A program made the position numbers and the translations under genes. From Streptosporangiaceae bacterium (GTDB lineage: Bacteria > Actinomycetota > Actinomycetes > Streptosporangiales > Streptosporangiaceae), in the NCBI GenBank assembly GCA_025934635.1, contig JAICWX010000347.1, forward strand, positions 1 to 8,994: a stretch of 8,994 nt of DNA, in the 5' to 3' direction. Below are positions 1-5,562 of the stretch, piece by piece (the stretch's first letter is position 1; each line of letters opens with the position of its first letter). The notes beneath the pieces are model-generated. The model ran no database searches. It saw only the letters and a list, made by a program, of their open reading frames with translations, and was not told where the DNA came from.

Positions 1-185
1 AGCTCGCCGAGCGGCTCGGGGTCGACATGGACCAGGCCTTCGCGCTGCTCCGCGACCGCGCCCGGACCACCAACCGCCGCCTGTCCGACCTGGCCCGCGC
101 CTTCATCGACGGCACCGAACCCCTCACCACCCCCGACCCGGACAGGACCAGTCCGCCTCGGCCAGCCACCCGCTCCCGGCCATAA
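1..185 (+). CDS. ANTAR-domain RNA-binding regulator, C-terminal fragment
   Basis: The reading frame is open from the window edge (first full codon at 3) to TAA at 183-185, giving 60 visible residues. The first 37 or so, LAERLGVDMDQAFALLRDRA followed by RTTNRRLSDLARAFIDG, match the end of an ANTAR domain: a three-helix RNA-binding module with conserved alanines and a pattern of the type A.LLR..AR..NRRL.D.A. ANTAR proteins act as transcription antitermination regulators, usually fused to GAF, PAS or response-regulator sensor domains; that sensor part lies upstream of the window and cannot be judged. The remaining 23 residues are a Pro/Thr/Arg-rich tail. The following gene starts 41 nt downstream on the same strand. 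The domain call is confident; the full architecture and target are unknown. Confidence 0.85.
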   Translation, partial: LAERLGVDMDQAFALLRDRARTTNRRLSDLARAFIDGTEPLTTPDPDRTSPPRPATRSRP

Positions 186-226
186 TCAATCCTGCCACCG
201 CATCTCCAGCCAGAGAGGGAACCTGC

Positions 227-889
227 GTGTGCTTCTCGCCTGAGGCGGACGTCGGCGGCGGTTTGCTGATATGCGCGGTCGGCGTTGACGCCGTCCGCCA
301 TATCGGCCGGCGTCGCGAGTTCATCGCGCTGGCTTGGATCCCCGCGCTGCTTGGTGCCCACCAGTTCATCGAGGCACTGGTATGGCTGTGGCTCCAGGGC
401 CATGTACCGCGTGGGATCGGCCATGTCGCGCTGTGGGCTTACCTGCTAATCGCGTTCGTCGTGCTGCCCGTGTTCGTCCCCTTGGCCGTCATCGCGGCGG
501 AGCCGTCCAGGAGGCGAAAGCAGGTCATGGCGCCCTTCGCGCTGATCGGAGCCGTGATCGCCGTGACGCTGCTCGCGGCGATGGTCCGTGGCCCGGTCGG
601 CGTGAAGCTCGCCCCGTACCACCTCTCCTACGACCTCCGGTTGCCTGCCGGCTTGGTGATCGTGGCGCTCTATGTCGTCGCCGTATGCGGCCCGCTGCTG
701 ACGTCGGGATACCGCAACGTCGTGCTGTTCGGCGTCGTCAACCTGATTGCCGTCGTCATCATCGCCCGGCTCACCATTTCCGGGTTCGCTTCGGTGTGGT
801 GCGGGTGGGCGGCTGTTTCCAGCGCCGCCATCACGCTGCATTGCCGCTTCGTCAGGGTCCCGTCCCCGACGCGCCAGATCCGGGCCTGA
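227..889 (+). CDS. DUF6629-like integral membrane protein
   Basis: A 220-residue protein starting with GTG at 227, preceded by a good Shine-Dalgarno stretch AGAGAGGGA (212-220) at normal spacing. The N-terminus MCFSPEADVGGGLLICAVGVDAVRH is characteristic of the actinobacterial/cyanobacterial family I know as DUF6629, whose members begin MCFS-A-AD and carry a conserved H-Q-EA-VW segment; here it reads GAHQFIEALVWLWLQG at about residues 43-58. About six hydrophobic segments follow (roughly residues 10-26, 36-56, 67-92, 102-120, 140-160, 165-190), so it is a polytopic inner membrane protein. The conserved Cys near the N-terminus and the His/Gln/Glu cluster suggest a ligand or metal site, but no function is established. 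The tail (residues 205-220) is basic and may be cytoplasmic. It lies downstream of the ANTAR gene and could share its transcript. Confidence 0.8.
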   Translation: MCFSPEADVGGGLLICAVGVDAVRHIGRRREFIALAWIPALLGAHQFIEALVWLWLQGHVPRGIGHVALWAYLLIAFVVLPVFVPLAVIAAEPSRRRKQVMAPFALIGAVIAVTLLAAMVRGPVGVKLAPYHLSYDLRLPAGLVIVALYVVAVCGPLLTSGYRNVVLFGVVNLIAVVIIARLTISGFASVWCGWAAVSSAAITLHCRFVRVPSPTRQIRA

Positions 890-936
890 CGACTGTCACC
901 TGCGTGCCGGTCCGGTGGCGGAGCCGACCTGGTGCA

Positions 937-966
937 TTGACATCAGATATCGCAGAGATGTAGCTT
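937..966 (+). promoter_or_regulatory. Housekeeping-type promoter upstream of leader E1
   Basis: A perfect -35 hexamer TTGACA (937-942) is followed 18 nt later by TAGCTT (961-966). That fits the actinobacterial -10 pattern TAGNNT of the principal sigma factor. The expected start of transcription, 6-9 nt beyond the -10, falls at about 972-976, where the structured element E1 begins. The spacing of TAGCNT to GCTCC (9 nt) is repeated exactly at E2 (TAGCGT, 3576-3581), although E2 lacks a clear -35. Confidence 0.65.
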
Positions 967-970
967 GAAA

Positions 971-1040
971 ATATCGCTCCGGACCCTGGCAGTTGCTCCG
1001 CGATATGGCGGGGGCAATGCGGGAGCCGGAGTTTTTTCGT
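971..1040 (+). ncRNA. Leader element E1: nested hairpins ending in an intrinsic terminator-like T-run
   Basis: Three pairings are visible. Hairpin A, GCTCCGGACCCTGGCAGT (976-993), has stems GCT/AGT and CCGG/CTGG around an ACC loop with one bulge. Hairpin B pairs TTGCTCCGC (993-1001) with GCGGGGGCAA (1008-1017), with one bulged G and loop GATATG. The outer pairing CTCCGG (977-982) with CCGGAG (1026-1031) is followed by six T (1032-1037) and looks like an intrinsic terminator. The 5' arm of A and the terminator use the same bases, so they exclude each other. ATATCGC (971-977) can also pair with GCGATAT (1000-1006), a further alternative. The core recurs at E2 and E3. A simple terminator of the upstream gene is the plain alternative, but the promoter just ahead argues for a regulated leader. 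Confidence 0.55.
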
Positions 1041-1067
1041 CCTGACTGGCCCCTTAGAGGCACGCTT

Positions 1068-1110
1068 GCGATAAACGGGCGATAACCAGCAGGAAATACT
1101 TTCTGCCTGG
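1068..1110 (+). promoter_or_regulatory. GCGATAA tandem repeat and adjacent dyad, operator-like
   Basis: GCGATAA occurs at 1068-1074 and again at 1079-1085. The 11-bp period puts both copies on the same face of the helix, a layout used by dimeric activators such as response regulators. Directly after it lies an imperfect dyad at 1086-1110, CCAGCAGGAAA-TAC-TTTCTGCCTGG, which pairs over 10 bp with one bulge on each side. The site lies between the E1 T-run and the following small ORF. No binding protein can be named. Confidence 0.3.
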
Positions 1111-1115
1111 CCTAT

Positions 1116-1238
1116 ATGTCGCACCAGACCGGCTATACGCGCGTCAATTCGCCGCTGATCGAGGAGTCGGTCATGGACAATATCGCCGGGCTCGTCCCCG
1201 GCCTGGCCGCTGGCCGCGGACCGCGCGCCGGTGAGTAA
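1116..1238 (+). CDS. Possible small protein, 40 residues, overlapping the next gene
   Basis: The frame ATG 1116 to TAA 1236-1238 encodes a 40-residue peptide beginning MSHQTGYTRVNSPLIEESV. Third positions are almost all G or C from the ATG onward, which is coding-like. The ATG at 1116 has no nearby Shine-Dalgarno. An internal ATG at 1173 has GAGGAG at 1161-1166, 6 nt upstream, and would give a 21-residue peptide beginning MDNIAGLVPGLAAGRG. Its stop overlaps the GTG start at 1231 (GTGAGTAA), which allows translational coupling to the DUF6458-like gene. I recognise no family; it could equally be a leader peptide or a gene remnant. Confidence 0.35.
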   Translation: MSHQTGYTRVNSPLIEESVMDNIAGLVPGLAAGRGPRAGE

Positions 1239-1602
1239 TCGCGGCCTCGTCGTGCTGGTGGACGGCCGGCGGATGATCAGCACCGTCGTCGGCATCATTC
1301 TGGTCGCGGCCGCGACGATCTTGCGGTTCGCTGTCCCGGCGGTGTTCATCCATAGCCTGAATACACACCTTGCGGGCGTCATCGTGATGCTGGCCGGTAT
1401 CCTCGGCCTGCTGCTGTCGCTGCTCGTCTGGGGTCCGCTGGGTCGCCGCCGTCACCGCCACGGCGGTCCCGGCCGCGAGACACCCCCGCCCGGCGGCGGA
1501 ACACCCACCAGGACCGGCCGCCATCGCCGGGCTCGCCGAAGCCGTGACCGGGAGGCCGCGCTACGGGAAACCGGCCACCGGGCGGCGCACCGTGTCACCT
1601 GA
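1231..1602 (+). CDS. DUF6458-like small membrane protein
   Basis: This frame encodes 123 residues. The conserved part, about residues 15-70, contains two hydrophobic helices, TVVGIILVAAATILRFAV and LAGVIVMLAGILGLLLSLLVW, joined by a short loop with HSLNTH. This two-helix pattern, with a small-residue first helix ending in LRFAV and a second reading GVI.M..GI.GLL.S, is typical of short actinobacterial membrane proteins of the DUF6458 type (normally about 75-90 residues). A basic, Pro/Gly/Arg-rich tail from residue 70 follows and is longer than usual. The GTG at 1231 overlaps the preceding small ORF; ATG 1273 (residue 15) matches the conserved family start equally well, and neither has a strong Shine-Dalgarno. 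Function unknown. Confidence 0.6.
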   Translation: MSNRGLVVLVDGRRMISTVVGIILVAAATILRFAVPAVFIHSLNTHLAGVIVMLAGILGLLLSLLVWGPLGRRRHRHGGPGRETPPPGGGTPTRTGRHRRARRSRDREAALRETGHRAAHRVT

Positions 1603-1717
1603 CAGCACGTCGCCGTTGGGCTCAGGCCAGTCCGGTCGGTCTTGGCTTCAGCGCCATGCTGGAGCGGTCCGCCCGCGGGCTCGCCGCCCATGCCGCTCCC
1701 CGTGCGAGGCCGGGCCG

Positions 1718-2812
1718 GTGAGTGCCAGCGCCCGGCCGGCCGTCGGCGGGCCGCGAGCCTGGCGCCGCCGCGTGATCCTTCGTGCCGCGGTGCCGGCCGC
1801 CCTGATCGCGGCGGTTTTCGGGCTGGCCCTCCCGCGGGTCGCGTCCTACCGTGCCGTATGGGCCAGCATCGACGCGATGACCTGGCCGTACGCACTACTG
1901 GTAGGCGCGGCGGCCACCGCCAGCATGATGGCGTACTGGATCATGATCCGGGCGGTCCTGCCCTGGATAGGGCTGCGTCAGGCGGCAGCGGTCAGCCTCG
2001 GCTCCAACGCCGTGGCCGGCACCTTGCCCGCCGGCGGCGCCGTCGCCGTGGGCGTCAGCTGGGCCATGCTGTCCAGCTGGGGGCTCAGTACCGCCGACTA
2101 TGTTCTGTACACCGTGGTGACCGGGATCTGGAACCTGTTCATCCTCATGGGCCTGCCTGTCCTGGCCGTCCTGGTCATGGCCACGGCTAGCCGGCCCGAT
2201 GCCACCATGATCACCGGTGCGGCCGTGGGCCTGGCCTTGCTCGCCGTCATGGCCGGCGGCCTCGGGCTCCTGCTGCACAGCGAGGCTTCCGCGCTCCGCG
2301 CGGGCCGCGTGCTGCAGTACGGCCTGGCCATCGCCGCCCGGCTGGCGCGCCGGGCCCCGCCCGTCAGCGTCGTCAGATCGCTGCCCGGTTTCCGCGACCG
2401 GGCCAGCGCCCTGCTGGCTGCCCGCGGCTGGCGGATAACCGCCGCCGCCGTGGCCAGCCACCTCACGCTGTGGCTCGTCCTGCTGGCATGCCTGCGCGCC
2501 GTCAGCTTGTCCCAGGCTCGGCTGCCCTGGCAGACCTCCCTGGCGGCCTTCTCAGTCATCCGGCTGCTCACCGCCATACCTATCACCCCCGGCGGCCTGG
2601 GGATCACCGAACTCGGCCTGATCGGCATCCTGGCCGGCGGCGCCGGGCAGGACGTCAGTGCCCAGGTGACGGCCGCCGTCCTGACGTACCGGGCCGTCAC
2701 CTATCTGCCTTCCATTCCCCTCGGCACCCTCGCCTGCCTCACCTGGCGGTATGCGCCCGCGCTCCTCAGCGCCAGTCCGCGCGGGCTGCCGGGCAGGCTC
2801 GGATTACGATGA
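1718..2812 (+). CDS. Flippase-like membrane protein, lysylphosphatidylglycerol synthase TM family
   Basis: I place the start at GTG 1718 (364 residues). GAGG at 1706-1709 lies 8 nt upstream, and the preceding in-frame stretch back to 1544 is Arg/Pro-rich with no membrane character. The protein has about eight hydrophobic segments. It carries the two signatures of the LPG_synthase_TM/UPF0104 fold (PF03706): a segment reading SLGSNAVAGTLPAGGAVAVG early in the fold, and TPGGLGITELGLIGILAGG near the C-terminus (nucleotides about 2587-2640). In MprF-type enzymes this domain flips aminoacylated phospholipid. Here the cytosolic aminoacyl-transferase domain is absent, so it is a stand-alone flippase-like protein of unknown lipid substrate. 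The ORF ends ATGA at 2809-2812, and a strong palindrome follows at 2843. Confidence 0.85.
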   Translation: MSASARPAVGGPRAWRRRVILRAAVPAALIAAVFGLALPRVASYRAVWASIDAMTWPYALLVGAAATASMMAYWIMIRAVLPWIGLRQAAAVSLGSNAVAGTLPAGGAVAVGVSWAMLSSWGLSTADYVLYTVVTGIWNLFILMGLPVLAVLVMATASRPDATMITGAAVGLALLAVMAGGLGLLLHSEASALRAGRVLQYGLAIAARLARRAPPVSVVRSLPGFRDRASALLAARGWRITAAAVASHLTLWLVLLACLRAVSLSQARLPWQTSLAAFSVIRLLTAIPITPGGLGITELGLIGILAGGAGQDVSAQVTAAVLTYRAVTYLPSIPLGTLACLTWRYAPALLSASPRGLPGRLGLR

Positions 2813-2842
2813 CGGCACTTGCCGATGCCATGCGCTCGGCCT

Positions 2843-2868
2843 CGTGGCCCGCGGGCCACGGGTACCCG
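2843..2868. terminator. Perfect 18-bp palindrome after the flippase gene
   Basis: CGTGGCCCGCGGGCCACG (2843-2860) is a perfect 18-bp palindrome that can fold to a 7-bp GC stem with a CGCG loop. It overlaps a second 10-bp palindrome, CGGGTACCCG (2859-2868). It lies 31 nt after the flippase stop. There is no T-run, but stem-only terminators are common in GC-rich actinomycetes, and the site could serve transcripts from either side. A protein-binding dyad is the alternative. Confidence 0.55.
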
Positions 2869-2873
2869 GCGGT

Positions 2874-3110
2874 CTAGCTTCGCGGGGTCTGGCGCATCAT
2901 CTTGCGCAGCGCCGTCATCGCCGTGCGTACCATGCCGCCCGCGGCGGGCCGTTGCGCGCGGTCGTGCCTGTTCGGGATCTCTGATGGCATGGGCGGGACG
3001 GCGTGGTCAGGAGATGAGAACGGCATCGGCGAGATGGTGCCGTCGGAGGATGAGGCCGGCCGGGGGATAGTGGTGACCGGATCCGGATTGGATGCAGCTG
3101 ACTCGGACAT
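2874..3110 (-). CDS. Possible small hypothetical protein, 78 residues, minus strand
   Basis: Read from ATG at 3110 to TAG at 2874, convergent to the flippase gene. Third positions are roughly 80% G/C, and an AAGAGAAAG stretch lies 4 nt upstream of the ATG, a weak ribosome-binding site. The first 58 residues are Pro/Ser-rich and look disordered. The last 20, beginning MVRTAMTALRKMMRQTP, form a basic amphipathic stretch. I recognise no family. An overlapping + strand frame (2902-3333, TTG start) has similar codon bias, so the coding strand is not decided and the region may not be coding at all. Confidence 0.25.
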   Translation of the reverse strand: MSESAASNPDPVTTIPRPASSSDGTISPMPFSSPDHAVPPMPSEIPNRHDRAQRPAAGGMVRTAMTALRKMMRQTPRS

Positions 3111-3540
3111 GGTGCTTTCTCTTTTCGCAGGTGAAGCCAGGGCGCTTTGGCGCTACTGGCTGCCGCTCGGTCAGCCGCGAGGCGGAACGGCGCGGCGAGG
3201 GGTGAGGAGCATGCGGGCGCGGCCGCTATCCGATGCTGAGCTCATGAGCTCCTCCGGTAGCACGGGAGGCTGCCGTCGCGGCGGCTGGCTTCCGGCGCCT
3301 GTCCCCCAAGCTACGCCGGAACAAGAAAACTAGCAAGATTTTTCCGGAATTCAGCTACATTCTAGGATGGCGGCCGGGACCTTCCTGGCCGGACGCGCCC
3401 GGAGCCCGGGACGCATCATGAGGAGCTCGGGCCTGACGGCCCGCATCGCCGGCTGGCCCCCGTCGCCGCCGGATTGCCTGACACGGCGGGAGCCTTCCTG
3501 AGATCTCAGCTCCGGGGAACGCGTGATCAGCGGGCAGCGC
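3111..3540. other. Intergenic stretch with palindromes, no convincing gene
   Basis: No frame here has a ribosome-binding site, recognisable domain and clean codon bias together. Visible structure: a perfect 14-bp palindrome GAGCTCATGAGCTC (3238-3251); CCGGAA (3316-3321) paired with TTCCGG (3342-3347) around an A/T-rich centre; a hairpin CGGGCC-TGAC-GGCCCG (3428-3443); CCGCCG (3466-3471) with CGGCGG (3484-3489); and a perfect 12-bp palindrome CTGAGATCTCAG (3498-3509). Several could be terminators or operators. None can be assigned. Confidence 0.4.
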
Positions 3541-3547
3541 CGCCTTG

Positions 3548-3657
3548 CTCCGCGTTTGCGGGGGTAGATGCAGGGTAGCGTCAACATGCTGCTCCGGACC
3601 CCGGCAGCGGTCACGCCCGATAAAGAGCGGGTGCCTGCCGCGAGAGCCGGAGTTTTT
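3548..3657 (+). ncRNA. Leader element E2 upstream of the desaturase, terminator-like 3' end
   Basis: In order: hairpin 0, CTCCGC (3548-3553)/GCGGGG (3558-3563) with loop GTTT; a TAGCGT -10-like hexamer (3576-3581); core hairpin A, GCTCCGGACCCCGGCAGC (3591-3608), extended outward by three pairs (3588-3590 with 3609-3611); hairpin B, CGCCCG (3614-3619)/CGGGTG (3628-3633); and CCGGAG (3647-3652) followed by five T (3653-3657). CTCCGG of the core (3592-3597) can pair with the distal CCGGAG to form a terminator, which would disrupt hairpin A. The desaturase start lies 207 nt beyond the T-run. The order and spacing of core, hairpin B, CCGGAG and T-run mirror E1. Confidence 0.55.
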
Positions 3658-3680
3658 CATGCCCGGGACATTACCGATGC

Positions 3681-3725
3681 GGAGCTATCGCCAGCGGAAG
3701 GCTGCAGTCCGCGCCAGATAGCTCC
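3681..3725 (+). ncRNA. 45-nt two-storey hairpin in the desaturase leader
   Basis: A perfect 9-bp outer stem GGAGCTATC (3681-3689)/GATAGCTCC (3717-3725) encloses a symmetric internal loop GCCA (3690-3693)/GCCA (3713-3716), an inner 5-bp stem GCGGA (3694-3698)/TCCGC (3708-3712) and a 9-nt loop AGGCTGCAG. No T-run follows, so it is not an ordinary terminator. A second, longer-range pairing, ATACGGC (3736-3742)/GCCGTAT (3789-3795), follows before the gene. The structure could be part of the mRNA leader, an RNA-processing site or a DNA operator. Confidence 0.5.
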
Positions 3726-3863
3726 ATCGCGATTTATACGGCGGCCTGGCGGCCCGGCCCTGCCGGTTCAGAGCGGCCTGCTGGTACTGCCGTATGTATT
3801 TCCCGGCCTGGCCGCTGCCGTGTTGTGCGCATCTCCGGCATCGCCCAGGAAGGAACCACCGCG

Positions 3864-4913
3864 ATGACTGATCAGCTCGCTGCCCGTTATGAAGGTACGG
3901 AGCCATTCCCGGACGGCGGCGCTTCACCGCGCACGGTCGCGAGCGCGGTGCAGGTAGTGGTGACGCTCGCGATCGTCGCCGTGCCGTTCGCCGGGCTCGG
4001 GGCGGCGGTATGGCTGGCCTGGGGGCACGGCCTGAGCCTGGCGGACGTGCTGCTCGCGGTGCTTTTCTACCTGGTGACGGGGCTCGGGGTGACCGTCGGC
4101 TTTCACCGGCTGTTCACTCACCGCAGCTTCACCGCGGCGCCGGCGCTGCGGGTCGCGCTGGCCATCGCGGGGTCGATGAGTTTCGAGGGGGACATCATCG
4201 GCTGGGTTGCCATCCACCGCAGGCATCATGCCTTCACCGACCGGCCGGGCGATCCGCATTCGCCGTACCGGTACGGTACTCACCTGTCCGGGCAGCTCCG
4301 CGGCCTCGCCCACGCGCATGTCGGCTGGCTGCTGCGCGATGACCCCAGCCCGGCTGCGAGGTACGCCCCGGACATAGCGGCCGACCCGGCCATGCGGGCG
4401 GTCTCGGCGGCGTTTCCCGCCCTGTGCGCCGTGTCGCTCGGGCTGCCGTTCGCCGCGGGCTGGGCGATCGGCGGCAGCTGGCACGCCGCGCTGACCGCGC
4501 TGCTGTGGGCCGGGCTGGTCCGCGTCACCGTGCTGCAGCACGTCACCTGGAGCGTCAACTCCCTGTGCCACGTGATCGGTGCCCGTCCCTTCACCACCCG
4601 CCGTTACGACCGCGCCACCAACTTGTGGCCGCTGGCGCTGCTGTCCCTCGGCGAGAGCTGGCACAACATGCACCATTCCGATCCGGCCTGCGCCCGGCAC
4701 GGCGCTGACCCCGGGCAGGTCGACGTCTCCGCCGCCGTCATCCGCGTCTTCGAGCGCCTGGGCTGGGCGACCGGCGTGCATTGGCCCGTCCCCGCCCGCC
4801 TCGAGGGCCGCCGCCGCGATCAGGGCCGGCCCTCCGGGCGCATGCGGACAAGATCAGCCGGTGACACCGGGCCCCGGCCGCACGGGCTGACGGCCGCCGC
4901 CCGGAAGCCATGA
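3864..4913 (+). CDS. Membrane fatty-acid/acyl-CoA desaturase (delta-9 type)
   Basis: The start is ATG 3864 (349 residues), preceded by AGGAAGGA at normal spacing. It carries all three histidine boxes of the di-iron membrane desaturase family: HRLFTH at residues 81-86, HRRHH at 118-122 and HNMHH at 267-271. It also has the auxiliary NSLCH motif at 232-236, a histidine-containing motif typical of stearoyl-CoA-type desaturases. Hydrophobic segments at about 28-52, 57-78, 95-115, 180-202 and 207-225 make it an integral membrane enzyme. It should introduce a cis double bond into membrane acyl chains using O2 and an electron donor, which raises membrane fluidity. No donor gene is adjacent. The C-terminal 40 residues are basic and poorly conserved in character. 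The long 5' leader with E2 and the 3681-3725 hairpin suggests post-transcriptional control. Confidence 0.92.
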   Translation: MTDQLAARYEGTEPFPDGGASPRTVASAVQVVVTLAIVAVPFAGLGAAVWLAWGHGLSLADVLLAVLFYLVTGLGVTVGFHRLFTHRSFTAAPALRVALAIAGSMSFEGDIIGWVAIHRRHHAFTDRPGDPHSPYRYGTHLSGQLRGLAHAHVGWLLRDDPSPAARYAPDIAADPAMRAVSAAFPALCAVSLGLPFAAGWAIGGSWHAALTALLWAGLVRVTVLQHVTWSVNSLCHVIGARPFTTRRYDRATNLWPLALLSLGESWHNMHHSDPACARHGADPGQVDVSAAVIRVFERLGWATGVHWPVPARLEGRRRDQGRPSGRMRTRSAGDTGPRPHGLTAAARKP

Positions 4914-4929
4914 CCGTTCCGCTGTCACT

Positions 4930-4963
4930 GCTCAGTACGGCGGTAGCGGCGGGAAGTACGAGT
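4930..4963 (+). promoter_or_regulatory. Degenerate copy of the leader core (E4) upstream of the STAS gene pair
   Basis: GCTCAGTACGGCGGTAGCG (4930-4948) matches the E3 core and its flank at 15 of 19 positions. CTC-A-GTAC (4931-4938) can pair with GTACGAG (4956-4962) with one bulged A, giving a GCTC...GAGT outer stem as in E1 and E2 but with different inner bases. There is no T-run; a ribosome-binding site and ATG follow at 4975-4992. It may be a diverged relative or chance similarity. Confidence 0.3.
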
Positions 4964-4989
4964 CCGTCGCATAAAGGAAAGGGCAGATC

Positions 4990-5076
4990 ATGTCCAGCAC
5001 CTCCGACATGAAGATAGCCGCACAGGCCGGCCCGCACACCGCGCTCCTGCCTGCCGCTGGCCTGGAACATTCATGA
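4990..5076 (+). CDS. Possible 28-residue leader peptide coupled to the STAS gene
   Basis: ATG 4990 is preceded by a strong Shine-Dalgarno stretch AGGAAAGGG (4975-4983), the best in this neighbourhood. The frame encodes 28 residues beginning MSSTSDMKIAAQAG, and the TGA at 5074-5076 overlaps the next ATG (5073) as ATGA. The STAS start has no comparable ribosome-binding site of its own, so this small ORF could deliver ribosomes to it. It may instead be the true N-terminus of the STAS protein separated by a frameshift, but the STAS domain needs no such extension. No family is recognised. Confidence 0.4.
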   Translation: MSSTSDMKIAAQAGPHTALLPAAGLEHS

Positions 5077-5510
5077 CCGGCCTCGATGCCACCGCCCGCC
5101 CGGCCCACGGCCGTCCGGGAGCAGATCCGCCGACCGTCCGCACGATCGTCAGGCTAGCCGGGGCGCTGGACGCCGCTGCGGCCCCGGCACTGCGAGAACG
5201 CCTGATCGGCTTGCTTCGCCCCGGCCTCAGGCTCCTGGTTCTCGACCTTTCGCGCGTGCCGTCGTGTGACTCGACGGGGCTAGCCGTGCTGATCGGCGCC
5301 GAGCGCCGCGCCAGAGTGCTCGGCATCGCCATGCGCCTGGCTGCGCCCAGCGTCCCGGTCGCGGCGCTGCTGCACCGCACCGGCCTGGACCGCAACCTCA
5401 CCATCTGTCCCGATCTGCGCGGCGCGCTCACTGCGGAGCGCGAACCCGCCCGTCCGTCCCCGAAAGTCCTGTCCGGAGGCACGGCTGCCCGGGACCAGGA
5501 ACGGGCCTGA
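5073..5510 (+). CDS. STAS-domain anti-sigma factor antagonist
   Basis: A 145-residue protein. Residues about 22-122 form one STAS domain: a first strand TIVRLAGALDAAAAPALRER, then the signature LLVLDLSRVPSCDSTGLAVL at about 54-73, in which DST (66-68) corresponds to the conserved D-S-[ST]-G phosphorylation site with Ser67 the likely target. Proteins of this SpoIIAA/RsbV type bind an anti-sigma kinase when unphosphorylated and so free a sigma factor, or take part in wider partner switching. No anti-sigma kinase (HATPase) or sigma factor is adjacent, so the partner is encoded elsewhere. The N-terminal 20 and C-terminal 25 residues are Pro/Ala/Arg-rich tails. Translation is probably coupled to the 28-residue ORF through ATGA. 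Confidence 0.85.
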   Translation: MTGLDATARPAHGRPGADPPTVRTIVRLAGALDAAAAPALRERLIGLLRPGLRLLVLDLSRVPSCDSTGLAVLIGAERRARVLGIAMRLAAPSVPVAALLHRTGLDRNLTICPDLRGALTAEREPARPSPKVLSGGTAARDQERA

Positions 5511-5562
5511 CGTTTCCCGACGCGTAGGATGATGAAGAACGTGATGGCGCTGGGCTGCCATC

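Noticed and set aside
446..841. Long minus-strand frame opposite the DUF6629 gene
   Set aside because: It is a mirror of G/C third-position bias on the + strand; composition is low-complexity Asp/His/Arg/Gly with no start signal or domain.
1544..1717. Upstream in-frame extension of the flippase gene
   Set aside because: It overlaps the DUF6458-like gene, is Arg/Pro-rich, and GTG 1718 has a well-placed GAGG.
2809..2877. 22-codon ORF overlapping the flippase stop as ATGA
   Set aside because: It contains the perfect 18-bp palindrome, better read as a terminator; no protein character.
3924..4781. 285-codon minus-strand frame opposite the desaturase
   Set aside because: The + strand has three histidine boxes and a ribosome-binding site; the antisense product is Gly/Arg/Pro/Gln-rich without a fold signature.
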